DNA of 64,000 bases from Ruegeria sp. HKCCD7303. GTDB taxonomy: Bacteria > Pseudomonadota > Alphaproteobacteria > Rhodobacterales > Rhodobacteraceae. The DNA lies in NCBI RefSeq assembly GCF_013111185.1, contig NZ_WVRE01000013.1:20745-84744 (forward strand). The letters are read 5' to 3'. Both the position numbers and the translations under genes were made by a program. The notes below the pieces were generated by a model. The model made no database searches. It was not told where the DNA came from and was given only the letters and a program-made list of their open reading frames with translations. This document shows, piece after piece, positions 1 to 8,732 of the stretch; the first letter of the stretch is position 1, and every line of letters begins with the position of its first letter.

Positions 1-665
1 GCCTTGTTACCTTGGCCGTCTTTTCATCACTGTCTTCGGGGGCATGGCTGTCAGTGGCTGTGCAGTTCGCATTGATGATGTGGTCGACAGTTCTGGCTTC
101 GGTGAAAAAGAAATGGAATCTGCTGCTTTACATGTTTGCGGGTTTGTATGTGTTTATCGAAGTTTTTTCGAACCGATCCCCAGCTCAGATGTTTGCAGCC
201 TATTTGACGCTGAAACCGTCTACGGCATGGAACCGGATTCATATCTTCAATAACGTCACCGACGACATCATGCGCAACCCTGTGTTCGGCATCGGTCTGA
301 AGGATTGGACGCGCCCGCGGTGGATGCTCTCGAGTGTGGACAACTTCTGGCTGGTTCTCGCGATGCGCAACGGCATCCTGGGTTTTTTGCTGTTGCTTAT
401 TCCCGTTATTTTGATTTTCCGCGATGTAGGTCGGGCACCTCTGACGGGCAAGTTGGCAAGTTATCGGTTGGGGTATCTTTTTTCACTGGCCGGTATATGT
501 ATCGCGGCCATCTCAGTTCACCTTTGGGATGCGATCTTCTGTTTGCTGATGTTCATGCTGGGGGCGGGCATCTGGTTCATCGACGCCAGGGACGAAGACG
601 ATGCGGGGCAATCAGAGCCTGTACCCGCGCGCGCGCGGCGGATCAGGTATACCCGGTTTGAATGA
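1..665 (+). CDS. O-antigen polymerase/ligase-like membrane protein, 5' part missing
   Basis: The reading frame is open to the window edge, so the gene starts upstream and only about the last 220 residues are visible. Several hydrophobic segments flank a short polar stretch near the start (SSLSSGAWLS), like the loop seen in Wzy_C-type polymerases/ligases such as ExoQ or WaaL. A further polar loop (VFGIGLKDWTRP) resembles their periplasmic loop. The C-terminus is a charged cytoplasmic tail. In context it would polymerise EPS repeat units in the inner membrane. The family call is by general resemblance only; a Wzy polymerase is otherwise missing from the window, which supports it. Stop TGA at 663-665. 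Confidence 0.6.
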   Translation, partial: LVTLAVFSSLSSGAWLSVAVQFALMMWSTVLASVKKKWNLLLYMFAGLYVFIEVFSNRSPAQMFAAYLTLKPSTAWNRIHIFNNVTDDIMRNPVFGIGLKDWTRPRWMLSSVDNFWLVLAMRNGILGFLLLLIPVILIFRDVGRAPLTGKLASYRLGYLFSLAGICIAAISVHLWDAIFCLLMFMLGAGIWFIDARDEDDAGQSEPVPARARRIRYTRFE

Positions 666-871
666 AATGCTGTGTGTGTTGCCGACGATATCATTGATGC
701 CTTCGTAATGGCGATCAGGGTGCGGAAAATTGGTTTGTTTTTGGTTCGGTCAGAGTAAATGGTAAAGGATTTTCGATTGAAACAGCTTTACAGAGATTTG
801 GAGATTTATCTTTTCTATACCTCCGTACAAACGGGGCCTGCCCGGGACAACACCGATGTCGGTGTGATGAG
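666..871. other. Intergenic region ahead of a sulfotransferase gene
   Basis: No coding sequence is seen. The left half is moderately AT-rich and could hold a promoter, but I see no convincing -35/-10 pair. The right end holds the 16-nt inverted repeat described separately at 850-865. Confidence 0.4.
850..865. promoter_or_regulatory. 16-nt inverted repeat just upstream of the sulfotransferase start
   Basis: ACACCGATGTCGGTGT has two perfect 7-nt arms around a TG centre. It ends 6 nt before the first ATG (872) and 24 nt before the alternative ATG (890). It could be an operator or a 5'-leader hairpin; no regulator can be named. Confidence 0.35.
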
Positions 872-1795
872 ATGAGGGAAGCCAGCCAGATGACGGTTCA
901 GGACAATAAGGTGATGACAGATGCTGGCCTGGGGCATAAGCCGAAACGGTCGCGGCTGCGTAAGAAAATTACTCAGGTTCCTATTTCTTTTCGAAAGAAT
1001 TACGGGCTGCTGAAGAACCCGGAATTCTGGCAGATGCTTCCCTTGCTTTTGATTTGCAGGTTCAGCGACCGAGACTTTGCCAAAAGCCGGACCAAGGTCT
1101 TTGTCGGAACGCATCACAAGGCTATGACCACCTATTTTAAGGCGGTGCTCAAGCTGCTGGCCCTTGGGTTGGGGGTGCGGTTTGAAGATATTTCCAAAGG
1201 ACCACCAAAGCCGGAAACCCGTGTTTTCCTGTCGCCGCACAGCCGGACGCCGCTGTCCGAGATCGGACCATATCGGGGGATACATATTATGCGCGATCCG
1301 CGCGATATGATCGTATCATCCTATCACTACCATCTGTGGACCAACGAACTTTGGGCCCATGTGCCGGACGAAACCGGCAAAACCTATCAGGAAAAACTGC
1401 AGGCTGCCGGAAAGACCGAAGGGCTGTTCATGGAGATCCGTCACTTCATCTATTTCAGCCGCGAGAATCTCGAGAACTGGGATCTGTCCGACCCGGATAT
1501 CCTCGAGGTGCAGTATGGTGATCTGATGGGTCCCCGCCGGGATGAAATCTATGCGGAAATCTTCACCTTCCTTGGGATGACTGGCAGGGTGCATGAACTG
1601 GGTGTCCGGCTGATGCGCCTGTTCGAGGCTGGCAAGCGCAGCAAGATTTCTGCGACAAAACCAAATGAGCGCGCACATATCCGCAGCGGGCGCAGCGGTC
1701 AGTGGAAAGATGAACTGGAGCCCGAACATATCGCCTATATCGAACAGGAGCTCGGGCATATTCTGGACAAGTTCGGGTATACCCGATCAGGTTAA
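872..1795 (+). CDS. Sulfotransferase domain protein
   Basis: Soluble protein of about 300 residues with the two PAPS-binding signatures of sulfotransferases. One is an N-terminal 5'-phosphate loop (KVFVGTHHKAMTTYF, a divergent form of PKTGTTW). The other is the 3'-phosphate motif RDPRDMIVSSYHYH near the middle. It would transfer sulfate from PAPS, most likely to the EPS or its precursor in the cytoplasm. Two starts are possible: ATG 872, or ATG 890, which has GAGGGA about 10 nt upstream and is perhaps better. Its 3' end overlaps the convergent deacetylase gene by 9 nt. The family is clear; the acceptor is unknown. Confidence 0.82.
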   Translation: MREASQMTVQDNKVMTDAGLGHKPKRSRLRKKITQVPISFRKNYGLLKNPEFWQMLPLLLICRFSDRDFAKSRTKVFVGTHHKAMTTYFKAVLKLLALGLGVRFEDISKGPPKPETRVFLSPHSRTPLSEIGPYRGIHIMRDPRDMIVSSYHYHLWTNELWAHVPDETGKTYQEKLQAAGKTEGLFMEIRHFIYFSRENLENWDLSDPDILEVQYGDLMGPRRDEIYAEIFTFLGMTGRVHELGVRLMRLFEAGKRSKISATKPNERAHIRSGRSGQWKDELEPEHIAYIEQELGHILDKFGYTRSG

Positions 1796-2467
1796 CGGTA
1801 AGAGCCGTTTTTTTGTCATTCCAAGCATACGGCGCAATTGTTTTGCCGGTGGCATTCGGCTGGCCAGAATGTCGTCGAACTGAGCTGAGCTCATATCTCC
1901 GCGCAGGGATGTGCGGGCACGCAGGAAGCTCTTGTCGTTCATGTGCCCTGTATCGCTTGAGAACGCGACCGTATATCCGTTGCGGCGCAATGCGCGTAGG
2001 ACACGGGCGTTGTACAAGCCAAAGGGGATGCCTGCCTCGGTGATCGGAAGGTCGCAGATGTCCTGCAGTACGTTGCGGGAGTGTCCGAGTTCCCTATTGA
2101 GCGCATCTCGGTCCAACCCGCTCCAACCGACATGTGCAATGCCGTGGCTACCGACGCGCATCCCGGCATCCAGCAGGGCCGAAATGTGATCGCGCCCCAA
2201 CGATCCGGGTTGGTCCAGCCGTCCAGTCAGAACAAAGAAACGCGCGGACAGGCCCCGTTCGACCAGAGCTGGAAGCGCGATGTCATAATCCGACAGGTTG
2301 CCATCGTCAAAGGTCAGAACAAAGGCCTGCGGATCATGGGCTGCAGCGACGCGGTCAAGAATTCCCGTAAACTGCGCCTCGGACAACCAATAGGGGGCCT
2401 CTCCCTCTTCGAGGTCGCGGGCCGGTGAGCCAATGCCGTGAAAATTGAGTCCGATCCGACGTGCCAT
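1787..2467 (-). CDS. Polysaccharide deacetylase family protein
   Basis: NodB-homology protein of 226 residues. The metal-binding Asp is in TFDDG (D54/D55) and the two His are in SHGIAH (H108, H112). It would remove N- or O-acetyl groups from a polysaccharide. No signal peptide is seen, so it may act on the lipid-linked or cytoplasmic side. It is the last gene of a minus-strand operon, 1 nt after the FemAB-like gene. The pairing of a deacetylase with a FemAB-related protein is typical of exosortase (PEP-CTERM) EPS loci. It ends inside the 3' end of the convergent sulfotransferase gene. Confidence 0.85.
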   Translation of the reverse strand: MARRIGLNFHGIGSPARDLEEGEAPYWLSEAQFTGILDRVAAAHDPQAFVLTFDDGNLSDYDIALPALVERGLSARFFVLTGRLDQPGSLGRDHISALLDAGMRVGSHGIAHVGWSGLDRDALNRELGHSRNVLQDICDLPITEAGIPFGLYNARVLRALRRNGYTVAFSSDTGHMNDKSFLRARTSLRGDMSSAQFDDILASRMPPAKQLRRMLGMTKKRLLPLT

Positions 2468-2468
2468 T

Positions 2469-3491
2469 TCAGCGCTTCAACCTCCCGTGCAGAGCTTCGG
2501 CTAGACCGATCAGGTTTGCCATGGGACCTGCCGGCCATGCCTCATAGGGTCCTGCGGCCGTGGTATCTGTACCGCCGGTACGCAATTTGAAACGGGTGAC
2601 GCTGGGGTTTGCATCCTGATCTATTCCGCCCAGGTCAAAGCACCTGATCCCGTGTTCCCGACAATGCAGTATGGCCTGCCACATCAGATAGTGCCCGGCA
2701 TTGAGCTTGCGCCCCGCTTCCGAAGTTGCTCCGAACAGATAGACAGCGTTTGTGCCGGTGCGTCCGATGGTCATTGCGCCGATATCGGCACCGTCCTTGC
2801 GTGCAATCAGAACATCGTGTTGGAAATCCGGCCCCGTGAGCGGATAGTAGAATTCCGGCGGAATGTCAGGCTGGAAGCCTTTGGCGGCCTGCACTTGTTC
2901 ATAGAGCTTGTGAAATCGCCCTGACAGATCCGCAATCGGACCGGTCTCAAGCACTATTCCCGTCTTGAGTGCATTGCGCAATGGGTTGCGCCATTTGCCG
3001 TGCAGAGCGCGCATCAGGGTATCGTCGTCCTGATCAGGGTCAATCAGGACCGTCCGATACGGGCTTGCCCGTTCGGTGGGCAAAAAACCGGCACCTGTTA
3101 CCGCGTCGTCGGTGGGGGTGGCCATGACCGGAAAGCGTAGGCGCAGGACATGACCGCTGTCATGTACGTGCCGACGCAGATCCGAGAGGATTGCGCGGAC
3201 CATGGCTGCATCGGGAGTACCCCGCCCCTTGGGGTGGATCAATGGCCCGGCCGCAATCCAGGCAATACCGCGGTTCAGAACCGGAACCCGTTTGATCCTG
3301 AGACATGTCGCAGCCACCGGTGCGCCCTGCGCATCATGCAGGCCGAGAAATTCGGCGGTTGCCCCTATGCGTCTGGCGGCGGCCCGCGCATAGGTCACGC
3401 TTTGCTCATAGGTGAGGTCTTCGAACCTGTTGCTCAGGCCGGGCCAGTCTTCCGCCGCAACCCGGCGCACAGAGAGGGTGCCATCAACCAT
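2469..3491 (-). CDS. FemAB-related GNAT-fold acyltransferase
   Basis: 340 residues. The C-terminal half carries the FemAB/GNAT signature: an ALHGKWRNPLRNALK-type region, then HYLMWQAILHCREHGIRCFDLGG and a final FKLRTGG segment. Classical FemAB proteins add amino acids from aminoacyl-tRNA to peptidoglycan precursors. The exosortase-associated subfamily (TIGR03019 type, from memory) sits in EPS loci and has no proven reaction. It may add an acyl or aminoacyl group to the glycan. The start ATG shares one base with the stop of the upstream sulfotransferase (TGATG), which suggests translational coupling; the deacetylase follows 1 nt later. Confidence 0.75.
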   Translation of the reverse strand: MVDGTLSVRRVAAEDWPGLSNRFEDLTYEQSVTYARAAARRIGATAEFLGLHDAQGAPVAATCLRIKRVPVLNRGIAWIAAGPLIHPKGRGTPDAAMVRAILSDLRRHVHDSGHVLRLRFPVMATPTDDAVTGAGFLPTERASPYRTVLIDPDQDDDTLMRALHGKWRNPLRNALKTGIVLETGPIADLSGRFHKLYEQVQAAKGFQPDIPPEFYYPLTGPDFQHDVLIARKDGADIGAMTIGRTGTNAVYLFGATSEAGRKLNAGHYLMWQAILHCREHGIRCFDLGGIDQDANPSVTRFKLRTGGTDTTAAGPYEAWPAGPMANLIGLAEALHGRLKR

Positions 3492-4435
3492 CAGATCACT
3501 GCAGTTTCCGCATGAGGCGTCAGCATCCGGTCCAGATCGGCCTCTTCCTCCGCTTCAAGAGGTTTAGAGGCCCGCAGCGTGAATCGTTCAGGAACCGAGC
3601 CACCTGGACGTGGTTTGGCCGGTACGCCGTGCTGCTCCAGAAACGCTGCAACGCTGGCCAAGATGCGTTTCGGGTCGGCGCAAAGCGCTTCGTATTCGAC
3701 CCTAAAATGCCTGTCAGCTCCGATATGGGCGCAATCGCGTTCAATATCATTGGCAACGCCGACAACCTGCCGACAGGCACGTTCGATATCGGTGTCGCCA
3801 CCTGCATTTGAGGGGCGGACAGACCACCATTCCTCATGATCCCGCTCAGGCCCCTTCTTCCGCCTTTGGGCCCGGATGATGGATCTGGCAGTGTCTTTGG
3901 CATCCCGCCGGATTTCAATGAAAAGACAGCCGTGAAACAACGCATCCAGCAATCGCACGCGGTTGGAATGCATCACGTTCTTGTTGATGAACGGGGCGTC
4001 TGACAAGGTCGACATGCCTGCCAGCGTCGCTTGGATTTCCGCAATAGGTAAGGATGTAAGGTGCCGCTCATTTACCCAAGGGCCATCCTCCAGCCATCGC
4101 TGCCAAATCCAGCCGCCTTCATTCGGAGCAGCCCATCCCGAAATATGGCCATAGTCGCTTTGGTAGGCGGGCGTGTGGTCCGATATCAGCTTCCCTCCGA
4201 TCCGGGTCGCGGCCAGAGGGGTTTTGTAGAACCGGTGTGCAAGGTTGGAAAAAAAGGCGAAATCGAAGCCGGTTGTCATAAGCTCATAAAACAGAGACGT
4301 GCCGGATCGGGGGGCGCCCAGAATGAAGATATGCGGCCACCGCGCGGCGGGCTGCTGCGCAAGCATCCGGCGTTCAAGCGGGGTGAGAACGGTGTGGACA
4401 ATACCGCGCAATACGGGTTTCGCCAGGTTCTTCAT
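3491..4435 (-). CDS. Sulfotransferase (second of the locus)
   Basis: 314 residues from ATG 4433-4435. That start overlaps the stop of the upstream glycosyltransferase in an ATGA arrangement, so the longer open frame reaching 4792 is rejected. The 5'-PAPS loop is clear near residue 37 (ILGAPRSGTSLFYE) and a 3'-phosphate-binding stretch follows (IEIRRDAKDTARSIIRAQ). It belongs to the broad Sulfotransfer_1/3 group. Operon context (GT2 before, FemAB and deacetylase after) points to sulfation of the polysaccharide or its lipid-linked precursor. A metabolite substrate cannot be excluded. Confidence 0.82.
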   Translation of the reverse strand: MKNLAKPVLRGIVHTVLTPLERRMLAQQPAARWPHIFILGAPRSGTSLFYELMTTGFDFAFFSNLAHRFYKTPLAATRIGGKLISDHTPAYQSDYGHISGWAAPNEGGWIWQRWLEDGPWVNERHLTSLPIAEIQATLAGMSTLSDAPFINKNVMHSNRVRLLDALFHGCLFIEIRRDAKDTARSIIRAQRRKKGPERDHEEWWSVRPSNAGGDTDIERACRQVVGVANDIERDCAHIGADRHFRVEYEALCADPKRILASVAAFLEQHGVPAKPRPGGSVPERFTLRASKPLEAEEEADLDRMLTPHAETAVI

Positions 4436-5511
4436 GCCAACATGTCCGGGGCGGGTTGCGGTGGCACCTGCCCCTGTGGAGGCCTGATCAGAGCCCCCAG
4501 CAGAAACGCAAATCGTGCCCGCCAGGCCTGGGCGCCTTCGTGCCGGGGCTTTATCAGGCTTATCGGCAGAAACCACACGCCCCGCAACAGATCCCCGATT
4601 GTCATGAGACCGGTTCCGAGCCATGCGATCAGTGGACCACGCGAGAAGCGCAGAAACAGAATATGTCCTTTGGCGATCTCGACGGATTTCCAGGGCGAGG
4701 TCTGTCCGGTGGAAACCGCGCCGTAGTGCAGAAGCCGGATGTCCGGGTTGTAACACACTTTCAGACCGGCCTGACGGACCCGCCAGCACCATTCGGATTC
4801 CTCGCTATACATGAAAAATCGGTCATTCATGACGCCGACGGTGTCGATGACCGTTTTGGGGACCATCATGAAACACCCGGCGACGACATCGACATCCTGT
4901 ACGGTGTCACGAGCACGCGAGGCATAGCGCTGATCCCCGAAAAGGCGGGTTTTGCGGATGATGCGGTTTGGTATCAGGATATTCCAGAAAAGGCTGCTCA
5001 GGGAAACCTGACGGAACAGGGTGGGCTGTTGTATGCCGTTTTCAAGCGAGACATGCCCACCAAGAATGCCAATGTCTGGATTGTTTTCCAGGTATGAGAC
5101 AGCGCGCTCAAGCGTTCCGTCATAAACCTGTGCATCCGGGTTGAGGATCAGCAGATAGCGCCCTCGTGCCTGTCGGATGCCGATGTTGTTGCCCCAAGCA
5201 TAGCCACCATTTTGTCCTGCGGCCATAATCGTCGCTTCGGGAAAAGCCGCCCGCAAGGCTGTGACGCTGTCGTCGCTTGAATCGTTGTCGACGACAATGA
5301 CTTCGAGTTTCAGATTTCCCCGATGATCTAGCACTGACTGGATTGCCTTGGAGGTCACATCGTGGGTGTTGTAGTTCACGATTATGACGCTCAGATCCAG
5401 TTCCGGAAGAACGGATGTCGTATCAGAAACGGATGAGCTCGGCCTCTGATCGTTTTGCGCGTGGTCCATCCTGTCCGGTTCTCTGGCTATGTACATCGAA
5501 TGATCTGTCAC
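4432..5511 (-). CDS. Glycosyltransferase family 2
   Basis: GT-A fold GT2 enzyme of up to 359 residues. The nucleotide-binding strand is LSVIIVNYNTHDV, followed by EVIVVDNDSSDDS and NPDAQV as the DXD-like metal site. It resembles rhamnosyltransferase-type GT2 proteins such as RfbF/WcaA-like enzymes. A hydrophobic stretch near the C-terminus (LIAWLGTGLMTIGDLL) suggests membrane association. The first codon of the long frame is GTG at 5511; ATG codons follow at residues 6 and 15, and no ribosome site decides between them. It lies 42 nt after the flippase and overlaps the sulfotransferase by 4 nt. Confidence 0.85.
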   Translation of the reverse strand: MTDHSMYIAREPDRMDHAQNDQRPSSSVSDTTSVLPELDLSVIIVNYNTHDVTSKAIQSVLDHRGNLKLEVIVVDNDSSDDSVTALRAAFPEATIMAAGQNGGYAWGNNIGIRQARGRYLLILNPDAQVYDGTLERAVSYLENNPDIGILGGHVSLENGIQQPTLFRQVSLSSLFWNILIPNRIIRKTRLFGDQRYASRARDTVQDVDVVAGCFMMVPKTVIDTVGVMNDRFFMYSEESEWCWRVRQAGLKVCYNPDIRLLHYGAVSTGQTSPWKSVEIAKGHILFLRFSRGPLIAWLGTGLMTIGDLLRGVWFLPISLIKPRHEGAQAWRARFAFLLGALIRPPQGQVPPQPAPDMLA

Positions 5512-5553
5512 TGTTTACTAGTTTAACCTACAAGTCCCAGGGGCGGGATTGCT

Positions 5554-7104
5554 CTAACGTTGCTTTGCCGCGCTCGAATCCAGGTAATGTTTAAGTACGC
5601 GCTTTGGAAACTGCAGCGCGACCTTCTCAACGCCGTCGGGTTGACCGACCAGCAGCCAAAGCAACAGATGTGTTGCGACGTAAGTGAACGCTCCGGCCAG
5701 GACTTTTGTCAGGAAGATGACAAGCAGCCTTGGGACGTCATCCCAGGATTCGAAAGCCCAGCCAACATGGACCGGTGTTCCAAATGCGCTGGCAATAAAC
5801 AACACAACCGCGATCATGGCGATACAGGAGACGATGCTTCTCCAGGCTACAGTCAGGGGGCCAAAGAACGTACGCGTTCCGTGCCGTTTGGCGATTGTGA
5901 GGGTCATCGCGATGGCAGCAACGCTTGCGGCACCTGCCGCGATCAGCGCACCAGTGAACCCGAAATTGACGCCGACCAACATGAAAAGGCAAACCAGTAC
6001 CAGCAGAATGGTATTTCGGGCGAACAGGAGCTTTGTCGATCCTTCGACATAAGTTGCCGCCCGAACATTCGCCTGCAAGGTCTCCAGGGCCTTGAGTGGA
6101 GCCAGAATCCATATCACCTGCGCAGCCGCAAGCCACTTGAAGCCGAAAACGACAAGGATGATGTGGTTGGCCACCAGAGCCATGCCGACCGACATCGGCA
6201 ACACAATTGCAATGAGCAATTCGTTGAGCCGGATGAATGCTTCGTCTTTGCGGTCCGTATTCCGGGCAATATCAGCAAGGCCTGGATAGATCACCCGCTG
6301 CATGGGGGCAAAAAGCTGGGTCGTTACAAGCGTGCTGATGCGGTTGCCGAGCCGGAATATCCCGGCATCGGCCAGTCCCAAGGTCGCGCCGATAATCAGC
6401 TGCGGCATGTTTTTGGAAAAGAACTGAGCAATCTGGGCACCCAAGGACCACGTGGAAAACGACAGACTGTCGCGCCACCGGGCCAGCGACAGTCGCGGAG
6501 CCATTGGGGCCATGCTAAACGTCCAGATACCGCGCGCTGTCAGAGCACAGAAGTTGGCAACAACAATTGCCCAGAAATCGCGCCAGACCCAAGCAAGCGT
6601 AATCGCTGTAATCGAATAGATGACTCGAATGAGAGTTTCTTCACCAGCGGCATAGCCGAAGCGAAGTTTTCTTTCAAAGAGTATGAAGCGCGGGCTTCTG
6701 AAGGCGACAGTGATGGCCAGTAGGCAAAGAGCGGGTGTGATCTGAACCAGCTCGGGGACGCCAATCAGAGCGACCAGCGGTCGGGACGCAAGGAAGAAAA
6801 GAGCGACCGTCATTCCAAAGATCACCTGAAAGGTGAAAACGGTCTCCAGGTGATCCTGTGTAACGTCATCCAGCCGTATGAGTACCATGGCGATCTGACG
6901 TTGCAGCATTTCTAGAAAGGCTGTTGCAATCAGAAAATAGGCGGCTACGCCAAAATCTTCGGGTGTTAAGAGACGCGCCGTAATGGCAAGCGTGACCAAC
7001 CCAAGCCCCTGCCGGAACAAGCCTGATGCAAAGAGCGTCGCCGCGCCGACGGCCAAGGCGGAACTGCGGCTAGACTTGGGTTCATTGGGTTGTTCCAAAA
7101 GCAC
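5554..7104 (-). CDS. Wzx-like oligosaccharide flippase
   Basis: Polytopic inner-membrane protein of about 516 residues with 12-14 hydrophobic segments and the MATE/MOP-superfamily pattern of Wzx/RfbX proteins (FRQGLGLVTLAITARLLTPEDFGVAA near the N-terminus). It would flip lipid-linked repeat units to the periplasm. The open frame reaches a GTG at 7188, but the extra 28 residues look non-coding. GTG 7102-7104 with GGAAAGA just upstream is the better start. First gene of the minus-strand operon running to 1787, divergent from the AlgD-like gene. A second flippase lies at 45780-47303. Confidence 0.85.
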   Translation of the reverse strand: MLLEQPNEPKSSRSSALAVGAATLFASGLFRQGLGLVTLAITARLLTPEDFGVAAYFLIATAFLEMLQRQIAMVLIRLDDVTQDHLETVFTFQVIFGMTVALFFLASRPLVALIGVPELVQITPALCLLAITVAFRSPRFILFERKLRFGYAAGEETLIRVIYSITAITLAWVWRDFWAIVVANFCALTARGIWTFSMAPMAPRLSLARWRDSLSFSTWSLGAQIAQFFSKNMPQLIIGATLGLADAGIFRLGNRISTLVTTQLFAPMQRVIYPGLADIARNTDRKDEAFIRLNELLIAIVLPMSVGMALVANHIILVVFGFKWLAAAQVIWILAPLKALETLQANVRAATYVEGSTKLLFARNTILLVLVCLFMLVGVNFGFTGALIAAGAASVAAIAMTLTIAKRHGTRTFFGPLTVAWRSIVSCIAMIAVVLFIASAFGTPVHVGWAFESWDDVPRLLVIFLTKVLAGAFTYVATHLLLWLLVGQPDGVEKVALQFPKRVLKHYLDSSAAKQR

Positions 7105-7469
7105 TATCTTTCCAATTTGGAGACAAATGACAGCATAGCAGACAAATGTTTCGCTTTCTTCTTTTGCCACAGCCGGGCCTGAACACACAGAGTCGCCACA
7201 CTGGTAAACCGGTGGTCGAATTGATATTCAAACGAGCGTTGGTGTGTTGCGATTGGAAACTCCATGATTTTCGTTTTGAGTCAGAATGTTGAACCGATTT
7301 CTAATGTGTACTCTTGTTTCGTGTCAAAAAAATGCAGCACTTTATAGGGTAATTTTTTAAAAGTTTCCCAGATAGCTCTCTGACTATGCAAGGGCGCTTA
7401 CGGCAGGGCACCTGATATTTATATCAGCAGCAAGAACACCGCCTGACAGTTTTAAAACGGTAAAAGAGT
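7105..7469. other. Divergent promoter region between flippase operon and algD-like gene
   Basis: 365 nt with no gene, AT-rich in the middle (TTTATAGGGTAATTTTTTAAAAG around 7340-7365). It must carry promoters for both directions but I cannot assign boxes with confidence. The palindrome at 7412-7427 is listed separately. Confidence 0.4.
7412..7427. promoter_or_regulatory. Palindromic operator candidate upstream of the algD-like gene
   Basis: CTGATATTTATATCAG has 7-nt arms CTGATAT/ATATCAG around TT. It ends 42 nt before the ATG at 7470, a typical place for a dimeric repressor or activator site. Confidence 0.4.
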
Positions 7470-8732
7470 ATGAAGATTGCAATTTTTGGGTTGGGATATG
7501 TGGGGTTCACGGCGGCGTGCTGTCTGACCCGCGAGGGGCATGAGGTGATCGGCGTCGATGTGAATGCCGACAAGGTCTCTGAGATCAACGCCGGGCAGCC
7601 CCCGATCAAGGAACCGAAAGTGGCCGAGTTGCTGACCGAAGCGTTGGCCAGGAACCTGATCCGCGCCTCGGTTGAAATGCCGGACCTCAGGGATGTGGAT
7701 CTGGCCATCGTCTGTGTCGGTACGCCCAGTTCCACAGATGGCTCGCATAACATGAGTTTTGTGGCCGAGGTGACGCGCCAGATTGCTGAAACCGTATCGC
7801 CGGACCGGGCGCGGCCTCTGACGGTGGCGTACAGGTCCACCTTCCGGCCGGGCACCGTTCGGCAGCTGATCGAGCCGATCTTTGAAAGCTATCTGGGCGA
7901 TCGGACGGCGCAGGCGGTCGAGATTGTCTATAACCCCGAATTCCTGCGCGAGGCTTCGGCGGTAGATGATTTCTTCAACCCGCCCAAGATCGTTGTCGGT
8001 ACAGCAGACGGCAACCGATCCGCAGTGATGGATGAAATGCACGAAGGGCTGGATGCGCCGGTGTTCTATACCGCCTTTGAAGAGGCCGAGATCACCAAAT
8101 TCGTCGACAATACCTGGCACGCCACCAAGGTGGCCTTCGCCAATGAGGTCGGCCGCATCTGCCACAGCATGGGCGTATCCGCCAAAACCATGCACGAGAT
8201 TTTCGTCTCGGACACCAAGCTGAATATCTCGGCCTATTACACCCGTCCCGGGGGCGCGTTCGGGGGATCGTGCCTGCCCAAGGATGTGCGGGCGCTGCAG
8301 CATATCGCGGGCGAGGTTGGGGCGCATACCCATCTGATCGACAGCCTGTTGCAGACCAACCAGGCGCACAAGACCTATCAGGCGCAGGATATCATGGCGC
8401 GGTTGCCTGACGGGGGCCGGGTGCTGATGGCGGGGCTGGCCTTCAAGGCCGGAACCGACGATCTGCGCGAAAGCCCCAATGTCGATATCGCCCGACGCCT
8501 GTTACAGGCAGGTTATCAGCTGTCGGTCTATGACCCGGCCATCAAGCCTGCCGACCTGCGCGGACAGAACCTGGGCTATGCCTTTACCCATTTGCCCAAT
8601 GTGGGCAGCCTGCTGGTGGATCGCGCTACGGCCGAGGCCGGACCCTGGGATCTGGTGGTTGGATCAAACCGGATCGTGAATGACCTGAACCTTGGCGATA
8701 CAGAGGTGCTAAGAACCTATGAATATGACTAG
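7470..8732 (+). CDS. GDP-mannose 6-dehydrogenase-like nucleotide-sugar dehydrogenase
   Basis: 420 residues in the UDP-glucose/GDP-mannose dehydrogenase family. The NAD site is FGLGYVG at residues 6-12 and the catalytic Cys268 lies in GGAFGGSCLPKD. K210, N214 and D272 are also in place. The spacing and segments such as NPEFLREASAVDDF, YYTRPGGAFGGSCLPKDVRAL and FKAGTDDLRESP match AlgD more closely than ordinary UDP-glucose dehydrogenases. It would oxidise a GDP- or UDP-hexose twice to the uronic acid, giving an acidic EPS. No alginate polymerase (Alg8/44) is in the window, so alginate itself is unlikely. The downstream GT4 overlaps by 14 nt. Confidence 0.85.
   Translation: MKIAIFGLGYVGFTAACCLTREGHEVIGVDVNADKVSEINAGQPPIKEPKVAELLTEALARNLIRASVEMPDLRDVDLAIVCVGTPSSTDGSHNMSFVAEVTRQIAETVSPDRARPLTVAYRSTFRPGTVRQLIEPIFESYLGDRTAQAVEIVYNPEFLREASAVDDFFNPPKIVVGTADGNRSAVMDEMHEGLDAPVFYTAFEEAEITKFVDNTWHATKVAFANEVGRICHSMGVSAKTMHEIFVSDTKLNISAYYTRPGGAFGGSCLPKDVRALQHIAGEVGAHTHLIDSLLQTNQAHKTYQAQDIMARLPDGGRVLMAGLAFKAGTDDLRESPNVDIARRLLQAGYQLSVYDPAIKPADLRGQNLGYAFTHLPNVGSLLVDRATAEAGPWDLVVGSNRIVNDLNLGDTEVLRTYEYD

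Noticed and set aside
3491..4792. 433-codon open frame for the second sulfotransferase
   Set aside because: The first 119 codons lie inside the GT2 gene and read like shadow sequence; ATG 4435 overlaps the GT2 stop in ATGA.
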